A DNA stretch of 30,552 nucleotides from NORP240 sp942492445 (GTDB lineage Bacteria; Pseudomonadota; Gammaproteobacteria; Pseudomonadales; Pseudohongiellaceae): assembly GCA_942492445.1 (NCBI GenBank), contig CALOEW010000081.1:1-30552 (forward strand). Direction: 5' to 3'. Below, piece after piece: positions 1 to 8,317 of the stretch (positions within the stretch are counted from its first letter, which is position 1; every line of letters begins with the position of its first letter). Position numbers and translations under genes: made by a program. The notes beneath the pieces were generated by a model that was given only the letters and a program-made list of their open reading frames with translations, was not told the DNA's origin and did no database searches.

Positions 1-561
1 GTTGCCAGCGTGCTCCGGCAACTTGAAACCATGATCCGCAGTCGTCAGCCAGGTGGGTTGCAACGGGGCACGCAGACGGCTTTCGATTCGTTCAGCGGTA
101 CTATCGTAATAGACGATGGCATTGTCAGGAGCAACGATATTCTGATTCAGTCGCCGGGCTTCCGGGTGACCGGCAGGGGCACACTGTTGAATCTTGCCGA
201 CAATTCCATCAATTTCAATCTGACCACTGACGTGGATCGCTCTACTGCCTCCCTGGCGAGTGATCAATACGATCTTGGCGGCTATAGCCTGCCCATAGCC
301 TGTACCGGCAGCCTTGATTCACCACGCTGTATTCCGGATACGGAAGAGATTCTGCGTGCCCGCCTGCAGCGGGAAGTTCAGGATCGCGTACTGGACCTGT
401 TGAACCGCTCCACGGATGCTGATTCTGATGGCAACGGCCAGGGTACCGACCCCGCCACTCAGCAGGATGAGCCGGAACAACCGGCGCAACCCCCGCAGGA
501 GGACAGTCCTGACATTCGCGACCAGATCATCAACAGGGCAATCGATCGGCTGCTCAATTGA
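1..561 (+). CDS. AsmA-family protein, C-terminal part (5' end outside window)
   Basis: The reading frame is open from base 1, so this is the tail of a larger gene. The visible 186 residues start with a stretch typical of the AsmA C-terminal domain: a 'FDSFSGTIVIDDGIV' segment, then 'ILIQSPGFRVTGRGTLLNL', then 'INFNLTTDV'. AsmA-like proteins are inner-membrane-anchored, mostly periplasmic beta-rich proteins related to lipid-transfer bridges and affect outer-membrane assembly. After the domain comes a low-complexity acidic, Pro/Gln/Asp-rich linker (about residues 137-170) and a short basic amphipathic end, 'IINRAIDRLLN'. This Q/P/D-rich tail resembles that of many marine gammaproteobacterial AsmA proteins. 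The gene stops with TGA at 559-561 and is followed by a hairpin. Family assignment is fairly secure; the exact paralogue (asmA, yhjG, tamB-like) cannot be set without the N-terminus. Confidence 0.8.
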   Translation, partial: VASVLRQLETMIRSRQPGGLQRGTQTAFDSFSGTIVIDDGIVRSNDILIQSPGFRVTGRGTLLNLADNSINFNLTTDVDRSTASLASDQYDLGGYSLPIACTGSLDSPRCIPDTEEILRARLQREVQDRVLDLLNRSTDADSDGNGQGTDPATQQDEPEQPAQPPQEDSPDIRDQIINRAIDRLLN

Positions 562-569
562 CCAGCCTG

Positions 570-612
570 CACCGGCCGGCAGTAAAGCCGGCAGGTGCTT
601 TCCTGATTTATG
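570..612 (+). terminator. Rho-independent-like terminator after the AsmA-family gene
   Basis: A strong hairpin starts nine bases after the stop codon. CACC-g-GCCGGC (570-580) pairs with GCCGGC-a-GGTG (587-597) around the loop AGTAAA, giving ten pairs and one mismatch. It is followed by a pyrimidine-rich run, CTTTCCTGATTT, rather than a clean T tract. This is a good hairpin in the right place with a weak tail. Confidence 0.55.
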
Positions 613-732
613 CCAATTTGTGCCCGATGTCACATTATGGTATTGCCTGTGTGGGTACCATGCTGAAAAATTCAAGAGTTGTCTTCTGCCACGAAGTGAA
701 CCCTCCGTGCAGCAGCGGCTTGGTTCTCAGTC

Positions 733-1152
733 ATGGCAGACTTCAAAAAACAATCAGGATTTACTCTCATCGAGCTGATGGTGGTGACCATTATCATCGG
801 TATCCTGGCAGCGCTGGCGTTGCCTGCCTATAATCTCTACCGAAACGAGGCCAGGTTTTCGGAGGCCATCCTGGCAGTCGGCAGCTATCGCCAGGCTATT
901 GCCGTTGCCGCACAGGCCGGCAAGTTTATGGCCTTGTCCGACATCGATTCCGGAACCAATAGTGTGCCACCAGCCCAGCTGCGGTCGTCCACCCTGCATG
1001 GCATAGGCGTTGCCGACGGAGTTATCACGGTAACCTGGAAATCTGACAGCAGTGATCTGGATGGAGTGACATTCACCTTGGCGGCCTCCAGCGCGACGCC
1101 ACCGGTAGACTGGACTGTCGGTGGGAGTTGTGTGGCACTGGGCTACTGCTGA
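733..1152 (+). CDS. Type IV pilin / pilin-like protein
   Basis: A 139-aa prepilin. The leader MADFKKQSG ends in the Gly cleaved by the prepilin peptidase. Mature Phe1 (to be N-methylated) and Glu5 lie in 'GFTLIELMVV', followed by the hydrophobic assembly helix 'IIIGILAALALPAY' (about residues 10-36). The globular part has a C-terminal Cys pair, C133 and C139, enclosing only five residues, so a very small disulfide loop if the bond forms. Major pilins (PilA/PilE) usually have this C-terminal disulfide, and the length fits a major or minor pilin. No other pil gene is nearby, so it is a single-gene unit between an AsmA gene with a terminator and a gap of over 300 bp. No clear Shine-Dalgarno is seen before ATG 733, but the start is fixed by the leader. 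It could instead be a type II secretion pseudopilin; the disulfide loop favours a pilin. Confidence 0.85.
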   Translation: MADFKKQSGFTLIELMVVTIIIGILAALALPAYNLYRNEARFSEAILAVGSYRQAIAVAAQAGKFMALSDIDSGTNSVPPAQLRSSTLHGIGVADGVITVTWKSDSSDLDGVTFTLAASSATPPVDWTVGGSCVALGYC

Positions 1153-1488
1153 TCAGAAAGCGCCTGATCGGGTAAGGCAGAGCACTGCGGTGGTAACGCA
1201 AAGGTTATCTGAAGCCGCGAGAGCCCGGCCCTGATCTCAGTCCGGGCCGTTGGTGTAAATTCTTGCGTGTAGCGGATTTGCAAAGTTTTCTGATAACGGC
1301 TAATGTTCGCGCAGGCTCCTCTGGCCGACCGGGATTCTGTCCCCTGTCATAAGCGATCCCGTCGCGCCTGGAATGGATTTACCCGCTGCCGGTGTATGAC
1401 CTTCAGCATCAATAACGGGCAGACACACTCAATGCTCCGGGGTAACCGGCCAGAAGTTCCCTGAGGGTTCCATTACGGATTGTTTTCC
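1153..1488. other. Intergenic region between pilin and amidohydrolase genes
   Basis: About 335 bases with no convincing gene. It holds one hairpin, GCCCGG (1223-1228) with CCGGGC (1242-1247), 70 bases after the pilin stop and without a T tract. It may be a weak pilin terminator. A promoter for the downstream lipoprotein gene must lie here, but I see no box pair good enough to call. Confidence 0.5.
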
Positions 1489-2928
1489 ATGTCCTGTCGC
1501 TTTTACTTTTCTCGGTTTGACCTGCGTCCAGGTGTTTCCATTCTGCTCGCAGTATTGTGCGTGCTTTTGTATTCCTGTGGAGAGCAGCGGAATGCCCGGA
1601 CTTCGGAGTCGGCCCCTGGCCGCCTGGTAATTCAGAATGTCACTGTTATCGATGCCGTGAACGGGGTCAGGGAAAACCAGACTGTCCTTCTGGAGGGTGA
1701 CGAGATCCTCTCCGTCCAGCAGGCCGGGGTGGTCCCGGATGCAGCCACTGTGGTCGATGGATCAGGCAGATACCTGATTCCCGGGCTGTGGGATTTCCAT
1801 GTGCATCTGAGTTATGACGAGCGACTTACGGAAGTCATGCCGGAACTTTTTCTTTCCTGGGGTATAACCAGCGTCCGGGACACCGGCGGACTCATGGAAG
1901 CAATGCTACCCATCGTCGAATCCATGCGTGCGCCTGGAGCGCTGGCACCGAGAGTTTTTTTTGCGGGTCCGTTACTTGACGGCAATGTAGTGGTCTATGA
2001 TGGAGCTGGTCGTCCGGAAATCGGCATCAGTGTGCCTGACCCGCAACAGGCCCGCGCCACGGTGCGGGAGTTGCAGCAGCAGGGTGTCGATTTCATCAAG
2101 ATCTACGAGATGAGCAGCACTGAGGTATTTGCCGCCCTGGTGGAAACGGCGCAGCAACTGGGATTGCCAATTGACTCCCACGTACCCCTGTCGATGCGTG
2201 CCAGCGAGGCAGGCCCCTTTCTGGATTCCATTGAACATTTGCGCAATATTGAGCTGGATTGTGCTGCCAATGCCGCTGACCTGCATCGTGAACGCCTGGA
2301 AATGCTGGAGAACCCCGGGCAGTTATCCGGTGCCGAACTACGTTCAATGTTACACGGATTACAGCGTCTTCCGGCGATACAGAACTATGACGAGCAGCAG
2401 TGCAACCGGACTATTGACGCCATGGCAACAACACTGATGGTGCCAACTTTGAGGTTGAATTCTCTGGCTGTTGCACCACCCTACCTGAAACCGGACTGGC
2501 AGGATGCACTGGCCAGGGTTCCCGTTGAAGTGCGTGAAGAATGGGCGGAGCAGTCGCGGAACAGAATAGCAGAAGGAGGGGGCGACACCGCATTCGCCGA
2601 GTGGAGCCTGTTTTTAACCGGCCGTATGCACCTGGCGGGCGTACCGATTGGTGCTGGTACGGATACTCCTATAAATCTGTCGATACCGGGGTACAGCCTG
2701 CACTCGGAACTGGAAATGCTGGTGCGGGCCGGCCTGACACCACTCGAAGCACTGGAGTCAGCGACTCTCAGGCCGGCGGAGTATTTTTCCGTAGCCCACG
2801 AGATGGGTGTGATAGAGCCGGGCAAGCGGGCCGACCTGGTGTTACTGGACGCCAATCCGCTGGACGATATCAGTAACACCAGGCAGATTGCCATGGTGAT
2901 CTCCAAGGGTATACCTATTCCCAGGTAA
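1489..2928 (+). CDS. Amidohydrolase-family lipoprotein (imidazolonepropionase/prolidase-like)
   Basis: A 479-aa exported metal-dependent hydrolase. The N-terminus has a basic and hydrophobic signal ending in the lipobox 'LYSC', so it is predicted to be lipid-anchored. The fold is the amidohydrolase TIM barrel with a beta-sandwich start ('LVIQNVTVIDAVNGV'). All metal ligands of the binuclear subtype are visible: H104 and H106 in 'DFHVHL', the lysine to be carboxylated K204 in 'FIKIYE', H231 in 'SHVPL', H250 in 'IEHLR' and D392 in 'GAGTDTP'. The end has the usual 'PGKRADLVLLDANPL' closing strand. Relatives include imidazolonepropionase, Xaa-Pro dipeptidases and organophosphate/carbamate hydrolases; the substrate cannot be read from sequence. 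ATG 1489 was chosen; an in-frame TTG at 1480 would add three residues and sits better behind the GAGGG at 1463-1467. It is convergent with the kdpE-like gene, with a 15-base gap. Confidence 0.85.
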   Translation: MSCRFYFSRFDLRPGVSILLAVLCVLLYSCGEQRNARTSESAPGRLVIQNVTVIDAVNGVRENQTVLLEGDEILSVQQAGVVPDAATVVDGSGRYLIPGLWDFHVHLSYDERLTEVMPELFLSWGITSVRDTGGLMEAMLPIVESMRAPGALAPRVFFAGPLLDGNVVVYDGAGRPEIGISVPDPQQARATVRELQQQGVDFIKIYEMSSTEVFAALVETAQQLGLPIDSHVPLSMRASEAGPFLDSIEHLRNIELDCAANAADLHRERLEMLENPGQLSGAELRSMLHGLQRLPAIQNYDEQQCNRTIDAMATTLMVPTLRLNSLAVAPPYLKPDWQDALARVPVEVREEWAEQSRNRIAEGGGDTAFAEWSLFLTGRMHLAGVPIGAGTDTPINLSIPGYSLHSELEMLVRAGLTPLEALESATLRPAEYFSVAHEMGVIEPGKRADLVLLDANPLDDISNTRQIAMVISKGIPIPR

Positions 2929-2943
2929 TCGTCAGCTCGATAG

Positions 2944-3639
2944 TCAGCTGGTGTTTCCCGAATCCGACAAAAACCGGTAACCGACACCCGGCTCGGTCTC
3001 GATAAACCTGGGTGTCGCAGGGTCGTCGTGCAGTTTGTTACGGAGCTTCTTGACCAGAATTCTCAGGTAGTGGGTGTCGTTCAGGTGAGTGTTTCCCCAC
3101 AGGCGGCTGATTATCTGGGCCTGAGTGACTATTCTATCGCTGTTTTCAATCAACAGCCTGAGTAGATCAAACTCCTTTCTGGACAGGTGCACCGGTTCGC
3201 CATCAAGGGTAACCCGATGTTGTGGAACGTTGAGTTTAAGACCGCCACATTGGTATTCTGAAATCAATGCTTCTGCGCTGTCGTGAATCCGCAGCAGGGC
3301 TCGAATTCGCGCCAGCAGCTCATTGATACCGAACGGTTTCACCACGTAATCGTTGGCTCCCGCATCCAGAGCGGCGACTTTTTCCATTTCCCGGGCCCGA
3401 ACGCTGAGAATGATCACCGGGCCCTGGTAGAAATCCCGCAGTACACGAAGTACCTCCATACCGTCCATATCCGGCAATCCGAGATCAAGGATTACCAGTT
3501 GTGGTGAGTGCAGCGCAGCCTGTTCCAGGCCCTGCTTTCCCGAGGAGGCCTCCAGTATCTCGTAGCCCTGTGAGCCCAGGCCGATGTTGAGAAAGCGCCT
3601 GATCTGGGGCTCGTCGTCGATTATCAGTATACCCGTCAC
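2944..3639 (-). CDS. kdpE: KdpE-like OmpR-family response regulator
   Basis: A 231-aa DNA-binding response regulator, close to the 225 aa of E. coli KdpE. The receiver domain (1-120) has acidic pair D8-D9, phospho-acceptor D52 in 'VILDLGLPD', S79, and K101 in 'VVKPFG'. The winged-helix effector domain (about 128-227) has 'LSRKEFDLLRLL' and the closing 'FIETEPGVGYRF', which is typical of KdpE. The start is GTG 3639-3637, whose GTGA overlaps the TGA stop of the upstream kinase by four bases, indicating translational coupling. A longer in-frame start at 3696 exists, but it would put extra residues before the receiver and lie inside the kinase gene. It is the last gene of the trkH-kinase-regulator unit. 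It probably controls that operon through the tandem TTTACG element upstream of trkH. This is inferred from the site layout and from the absence of kdpFABC here. Confidence 0.9.
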   Translation of the reverse strand: MTGILIIDDEPQIRRFLNIGLGSQGYEILEASSGKQGLEQAALHSPQLVILDLGLPDMDGMEVLRVLRDFYQGPVIILSVRAREMEKVAALDAGANDYVVKPFGINELLARIRALLRIHDSAEALISEYQCGGLKLNVPQHRVTLDGEPVHLSRKEFDLLRLLIENSDRIVTQAQIISRLWGNTHLNDTHYLRILVKKLRNKLHDDPATPRFIETEPGVGYRFLSDSGNTS

Positions 3640-5135
3640 GATGACCGCCGCTCCGATCTGCTGTCCTGTGCCGGCAGGCGCACTCGCACACGGCACCCAC
3701 CCAGGTCGTGGCTGTCGAACATCTCCACACTGCCACCGTGGGCACCGATCATCCCTTTGGAAATGGCCAGACCGAGACCACTTCCCGCCGCTCTGCAGTC
3801 ACCACGGTCGGCGCTGTGGAACATTTCGAAAATCTTCTGCTTTTCGTTATCGGGTACACCAGGCCCGGCGTCCTCGATATCAATGATCATGTCGCCCCCG
3901 TTGTTGCGGCAGCTGATACGAATTGGCTTGTCCTCTGCGGTGAATTTGCATGCGTTCTCAATAATGTTGTAAAGCGCCTGTTCAATCAGTGCGGCGTGAA
4001 CCTCTATGGGCGGCAGGTCGGGATCTATTTGAGTCTCGACAGAGTGGTTGGGAAATTGCTGCTTTATGCGTTTTCGGACTACGTTAAGTACTTCATCAAT
4101 AGTGATGGTGCTGCGGTTCAGTTGCAGCTCACCCCTGCCAAGACGTGTCATGTCTAAAAGTTTCTGGGTGTAACTGTTGAGCCTCCTCGCTTCCGACAGG
4201 ATCGATTCCAGCAATTCTTTTTTCTGCGACTCGCTGAGCTGGTCGCTCAGATCCAGCAGGGTCGAGGTGGCACCGACCATGGATGTCAGGGGAGTCCGGA
4301 AATCATGTGACACTGAGGACAGCAGAGAGGAACGGATAAGTTCGTTTTCCTTGTCAACCCGTTCCGCCTCCAGGTCCTCCACCAGCCTGGTCCTGGCGAG
4401 AGCCAGGTTTGACTGGTTTGCCAGTAACTTTACCCAGGCCAGTGCAGGTGGCGGGGAATTGATTACCAGCAACCCCGCCAATGCCCTTGTGCCATCAGTG
4501 AGAAGCGTAAACAGAGAGTGGTCCGACTGCCAGCTCTGGTGCTCCGGGTTGGTGCTATCGATTTTCAGGGGAGTTGTCAGAATTTGCTCAAGGGGTTGCG
4601 GAAGGGATCGGACATCGTCGTGCCAGACAGGTGTGTCATCGACTATGTCGATCAATCGGAAATCCATGCCAGGCAGCTGGGATACGGCCCTTTTCAGTGC
4701 AGTGGTGATCTGTGCCGGCTCAATGGCAGCGGCCAGTTCCTCGAGAAATTCAAGTTCGATATTACTGAATCTTTCCCGATCCTGGAGCAGCTCCAGGTGT
4801 TCTTTTACCCGGGCCGCCAACTGCCCGACGATTATTGCGGTAGACAGGAACAATCCCACGGTCAACAGGTCCTGGTTATGGAGTACCAGCAATGACCCCC
4901 TGGGTTCGGTAAATGCGAAATTGAAGCTGAGAAAGCTCACCAGTGCCGATACCAGGGCCGGTTTTGTGGCAGTGTTGACTGCGGTGACAATGACCGCGAC
5001 GATATAAATCAGAGTGATGTTGGCAGCCGAGATGTAGCCATGGAGAAACCACGTAACCGCTGTCACCGCCAGCGGCAGTCCCGTGGCCAGAATATACTGA
5101 TCACGCCGGTTCAGTCTTGATGACAGGAAACTCAT
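3636..5135 (-). CDS. Short KdpD-like sensor histidine kinase (lacks the N-terminal KdpD and USP domains)
   Basis: A 499-aa membrane kinase corresponding only to the C-terminal half of KdpD (894 aa in E. coli). Residues about 13-108 form the four-helix DUF4118 membrane block of KdpD ('ITLIYIVAVIVTAV', 'PALVSALVSFLSFNFAFTEPR', 'LLTVGLFLSTAIIVGQLAARV'). Then come a coiled linker, a GAF-like domain (about 125-250), a dimerisation domain with H277 in 'SSVSHDFRTPLTS', and a complete ATPase domain: N390/N394 in 'YNIIENACKF', the G1 box 'DAGPGVP' and the G2 box 'GSGLGLAISKG'. The catalytic set is intact. The cytoplasmic N-terminal KdpD domain with its Walker motif and the universal-stress-protein domain are absent. 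The start is ATG 5135-5133, overlapping the trkH stop as ATGA; a longer frame to 5219 lies inside trkH and adds no recognised residues. Likely signal: potassium limitation or ion balance, inferred from its coupling to trkH. Confidence 0.9.
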   Translation of the reverse strand: MSFLSSRLNRRDQYILATGLPLAVTAVTWFLHGYISAANITLIYIVAVIVTAVNTATKPALVSALVSFLSFNFAFTEPRGSLLVLHNQDLLTVGLFLSTAIIVGQLAARVKEHLELLQDRERFSNIELEFLEELAAAIEPAQITTALKRAVSQLPGMDFRLIDIVDDTPVWHDDVRSLPQPLEQILTTPLKIDSTNPEHQSWQSDHSLFTLLTDGTRALAGLLVINSPPPALAWVKLLANQSNLALARTRLVEDLEAERVDKENELIRSSLLSSVSHDFRTPLTSMVGATSTLLDLSDQLSESQKKELLESILSEARRLNSYTQKLLDMTRLGRGELQLNRSTITIDEVLNVVRKRIKQQFPNHSVETQIDPDLPPIEVHAALIEQALYNIIENACKFTAEDKPIRISCRNNGGDMIIDIEDAGPGVPDNEKQKIFEMFHSADRGDCRAAGSGLGLAISKGMIGAHGGSVEMFDSHDLGGCRVRVRLPAQDSRSERRSS

Positions 5136-6580
5136 CCGCGCCAGAAGCTCGCTGTAAAGAGAATCAGGATAGTAAGAAATTCCAGACGTCCCAACAACAT
5201 TCCAATGCATAGCAACCATTTGGCACCATCCGTAAGAGAGCTGAAGTTTCCGGCCGGGCCGATGATGTCGCCGAGTCCGGGCCCGACGTTCATCAGCGCC
5301 GTGGAAGCCCCGGTAAGTGACGTGATCAGGTCCAGTTCGGTGAGACTGAGACCGAGGGTAAGGACTACCAGGCTCATTATCATCACAAAGAAGTAGGCCA
5401 CCACTGCCGTAACCACCTCGGACTTGATCTGTTTACCTTCGAAGGTACTGGTAATAGTGATATTAGGGTGAACTGCCCGCCTCAATTGTTCTTTAAGCAG
5501 GGTTCCGGACAACTGCAGCCGGAAAATCTTGGTGCCGCCGCTGGTGGACCCGGAACACCCGCCTATGAACATGGCAAAGAATATCAGGGCAACATTGAAA
5601 TTACCCCAGTAGGTGTAATCTTCACTGGCAAAGCCGGTGGTAGTTATCAGAGAGGTGATGTTGAAAGCTGATTTGGTGACAGCAGCAACCAGCGGTTCAT
5701 GTTCTGAAACGCACAGGTTCAGACTTACCAGAATGACAAAGCTTCCCAGCACGAGCAGAAATGTTCGCAGCTGGGTGTTGGCAAAAAATTCCCGGTAGTG
5801 AGCCTTGAAGAGCTGCAGATAGAGTACGAAGGGCACAGACCCGGCCACCATGAACACAACCGCCACCCACTGAGTGAGGAGCGTTGTTCCGCCGAAGGAA
5901 CGGTCCGTGGTGGAGTACCCGCCTGTGGATATCGTCGTGAATGCATGGTTGACCGCATCGAACAATGTCATCCCTGTCAGGGCATATCCGATAATACACA
6001 GCACTGTCAGCAGCACATAGATCTTCAGAATGGTGATAACCAGGTGTTTGGCGCGGGGGGCATTCTCGTCGCTCCAGTAGGAAGACTCGGTCTGAAACAG
6101 TCTCATACCACCGACCTTGAGAAAGGGCAGCAGTGCCACCGCCATGCAGACAATGCCGATGCCACCCTGCCACTGCAATAAAGATCTCCACAGGAGGAGG
6201 TCGGGGGGCTGGTTCTCCAGATGACTCAGGACCGTTGAGCCGGTGGTGGTGAGCCCGGACACTGTCTCAAAGTAGGCGTCGGTAAAGGAAACTTGCGAAG
6301 TTGTGAACAGCAGTGGCAGCGTGGCGAATGCAGGCACCAGTATCCAGGTGCCGGTAGTGATAATGAACATCTGCCGGGTGAACAGATGCTCGGTGCGGTG
6401 CATCCAGCCATAGAAAAATAGTCCTGCCCCGACGCCACTGCAGAGCAGGGCACTGTAGAAAAAGTCACTGGCGTTTCCAGTAGCCAGGCAATACCCGAGC
6501 AGTCCCACCAGGGACATGGTGATTGCCAGTGCCTGCAAGGCAACGGCAACGACAAGCAGCATCGGGGAGAACAGGCGCAT
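5132..6580 (-). CDS. trkH: Trk-type potassium transporter, membrane subunit TrkH
   Basis: A 482-aa polytopic inner-membrane protein with the length and ending ('LFTASFWRG') of TrkH/TrkG. The four pore repeats show their selectivity-filter signatures: 'SGLTTTGSTV', 'TTISTGGYST', 'SLITTTGFAS' and 'LMNVGPGLG'. The family motif 'LLQWQGGIGI' is also present. TrkH takes up K+ across the inner membrane and normally works with the nucleotide-gated peripheral subunit TrkA, which is not in this window. It is the first gene of a tightly overlapping operon with a KdpD-like kinase and KdpE. That is unusual, because Trk is generally regarded as constitutive and KdpDE normally sits with kdpFABC. No Shine-Dalgarno is visible before ATG 6580. 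Confidence 0.93.
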   Translation of the reverse strand: MRLFSPMLLVVAVALQALAITMSLVGLLGYCLATGNASDFFYSALLCSGVGAGLFFYGWMHRTEHLFTRQMFIITTGTWILVPAFATLPLLFTTSQVSFTDAYFETVSGLTTTGSTVLSHLENQPPDLLLWRSLLQWQGGIGIVCMAVALLPFLKVGGMRLFQTESSYWSDENAPRAKHLVITILKIYVLLTVLCIIGYALTGMTLFDAVNHAFTTISTGGYSTTDRSFGGTTLLTQWVAVVFMVAGSVPFVLYLQLFKAHYREFFANTQLRTFLLVLGSFVILVSLNLCVSEHEPLVAAVTKSAFNITSLITTTGFASEDYTYWGNFNVALIFFAMFIGGCSGSTSGGTKIFRLQLSGTLLKEQLRRAVHPNITITSTFEGKQIKSEVVTAVVAYFFVMIMSLVVLTLGLSLTELDLITSLTGASTALMNVGPGLGDIIGPAGNFSSLTDGAKWLLCIGMLLGRLEFLTILILFTASFWRG

Positions 6581-6586
6581 GCAGAA

Positions 6587-6653
6587 AGTGTAGGTACAGG
6601 CGCCGTAACCAGGCTATTGCCAGTTTGACTGGTTTCCGTAAACTTTGCGTAAA
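6587..6653 (-). promoter_or_regulatory. Putative KdpE operator and promoter region of the trkH operon
   Basis: Read on the minus strand, TTTACG-CAAAG-TTTACG (6653 to 6637) is a direct repeat with an 11-base period, the spacing bound by OmpR-family dimers. From memory, the E. coli KdpE site is TTTATA-N5-TTTACA, so the layout is the same and the half sites are similar. The repeat is centred 65 bases before the trkH ATG. A TACACT at 6592-6587 could be a -10 box and would place the transcript start at or next to the ATG. With no Shine-Dalgarno visible, a nearly leaderless message is possible. The repeat is seen directly; its role is inferred. Confidence 0.5.
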
Positions 6654-6794
6654 TTCTTCCGGCTGCCCACGGTGGAACCAGCACAGGGTTGCCCCGGGGG
6701 ATCGATGACGGAATCCGCTGCCCGGTACCCGGCTGCGCCAGGTAACAGGGCTGATCCCCAGGCTAAGGGGGCAGGAGGTCAGCGGACCTGTCTG

Positions 6795-6817
6795 CAGACC
6801 ACAGCGCTGTGGGTCTG
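6795..6817 (-). terminator. Hairpin downstream of gltD, candidate terminator
   Basis: CAGACC-ACAG pairs with CTGT-g-GGTCTG, giving about ten pairs with one bulged G and a short GCGC-like loop. It begins 16 bases after the gltD stop on the minus strand. There is no T tract behind it, so it may be a weak or Rho-assisted terminator, or a 3' stabilising hairpin. Confidence 0.45.
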
Positions 6818-6833
6818 GCTCAGAAGTTTCCTG

Positions 6834-8267
6834 TCAGGCCAGAAAACTGTTGATGGCGGTGGCCGCCTGGCGGCCTTCATCGATGGCCCGGACTACCAGC
6901 GACTGGCCCCGCCGGCAGTCACCCGCGGCAAACACTTTTTCCCGGCTGGTCTTGAAACTGCCGAACTCCGCTTTGTAATTGGAGCGCTGGTCCAGTTCCA
7001 GGGCCAGTGGCTCGCTGACGTAATGCTCCGGACCCAGAAAACCCATAGACAACAGGATCAGCTCTGCTTCCCAGAATTTGACCGTGCCAGGTATCTCCTG
7101 GAAATTCGAGTCCACTTCCACTGTGTTTATTCCCACCAGTTTACCGTTTCCATCAACCACGAATTCCTTGCCGGAAATTGAGAAAACCCGGGGATCACTG
7201 CCCTGGGCGGCTGCCGCTTCTTCGTGGCCGTAGTCGACCCTGTAGATTTTGGGCCACAGGGGCCAGGGATTGTCCGCATCCCGTTCGACCGGGGGTTTGG
7301 GCATAATTTCGAAATTCACCAGCGACCGGCAGCCATGACGCAGGGAAGTGGCGATACAGTCAGTACCGGTGTCACCACCTCCGATGACTATGACATTCTT
7401 GTCTTTTGCGCTGATGTAGGCGTTGTCCTCAAGGTTTGAGTCCAGCAGGCTCTTGGTATGACTGCGCAGAAAATCCATGGCGAAATAGACGCCGTCGATC
7501 GCCCGGTTGGGAATTCTCAGGTCACGGGGCGTGGTGGCACCGGTGGCAAGAAGCAGGGCGTCGTTTGCGTCGATCAATGTCTGTACATCGACGCTGCCCG
7601 GGCCGGTTCCACCGACATCAGCGCCGGCGATAAATCTGACACCTTCCTCTTCGAGCAATTGAACTCTTCGGTCAACGATCTCCTTGTCCAGTTTCATGTT
7701 GGGAATGCCGTACATCAGCAATCCCCCGATGCGATCGTCCCGTTCGTAGACGGTGACTTCATGCCCGGATTGATTCAACTGGTCGGCGGCGGCCAGTCCG
7801 GCGGGCCCGGACCCGATGATTGCAACCTTTTTGCCGCTTCGGGTTTGCGGAGGCTTGGCAACCACCCAGCCTTCATCAAATCCGCGGTCGATAATGGCAC
7901 ACTCGATATTCTTGATGGTTACAGCAGGCTCTATGATCCCCAGAACGCAGGCGCCTTCACAGGGAGCAGGACACACCCTCCCGGTGAATTCCGGGAAGTT
8001 ATTGGTCTTATGCAGACGGTCCAGGGCTTCGCGCCACCTGCCTCGATAAACCAGGTCGTTCCATTCCGGAATCAGGTTATACACCGGACACCCGTCATCG
8101 GACTGGCAGAATGGAACACCGCAATCCATGCAACGGGCACCCTGGTCACGAAGGTGCTCCTGGTTATGAGGTGTATAGATTTCCTCATAATCCAGAAGTC
8201 GCTGTTTCGGGTCGCGGTAGGGTTCTACTTCGCGAACGAACTCTTTAAAGCCGGTAGGTTTTCCCAT
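6834..8267 (-). CDS. gltD: Glutamate synthase (NADPH) small subunit
   Basis: A 477-aa flavoprotein that supplies electrons to GltB for making glutamate from glutamine and 2-oxoglutarate in the cytoplasm. The N-terminal cysteine region carries the [4Fe-4S] ligands of the GltD/DPD family: 'CMDCGVPFC', 'GCPVYNLIPEW' and 'GRVCPAPCEGACV'. The FAD-binding Rossmann motif 'AIIGSGPAGLAAAD' lies near residue 150, and the NADPH-binding motif 'VIVIGGGDTGTDC' near residue 295. The closing 'VFAAGDCRRGQSLVV' with 'AIDEGRQAA' is typical of the family. Length matches E. coli GltD (472 aa). It lies 50 bases downstream of gltB on the same strand, so the two form an operon. A purine-rich AGAGAAG sits just before the ATG. 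Confidence 0.97.
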   Translation of the reverse strand: MGKPTGFKEFVREVEPYRDPKQRLLDYEEIYTPHNQEHLRDQGARCMDCGVPFCQSDDGCPVYNLIPEWNDLVYRGRWREALDRLHKTNNFPEFTGRVCPAPCEGACVLGIIEPAVTIKNIECAIIDRGFDEGWVVAKPPQTRSGKKVAIIGSGPAGLAAADQLNQSGHEVTVYERDDRIGGLLMYGIPNMKLDKEIVDRRVQLLEEEGVRFIAGADVGGTGPGSVDVQTLIDANDALLLATGATTPRDLRIPNRAIDGVYFAMDFLRSHTKSLLDSNLEDNAYISAKDKNVIVIGGGDTGTDCIATSLRHGCRSLVNFEIMPKPPVERDADNPWPLWPKIYRVDYGHEEAAAAQGSDPRVFSISGKEFVVDGNGKLVGINTVEVDSNFQEIPGTVKFWEAELILLSMGFLGPEHYVSEPLALELDQRSNYKAEFGSFKTSREKVFAAGDCRRGQSLVVRAIDEGRQAATAINSFLA

Positions 8268-8317
8268 TTCTACTTCTCTTTAGACTGATAATCTTGATCC
8301 TGGCCAGACTGATGCGT

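Noticed and set aside
1223..1247. GCCCGG/CCGGGC hairpin as a pilin terminator
   Set aside because: It is 70 bases past the stop, short-stemmed and without a T tract, so not listed as a terminator.
4177..5007. 276-codon plus-strand frame, Ser/Arg rich
   Set aside because: Antisense shadow of the kinase gene, with the Ser/Arg/Val composition expected of a shadow.
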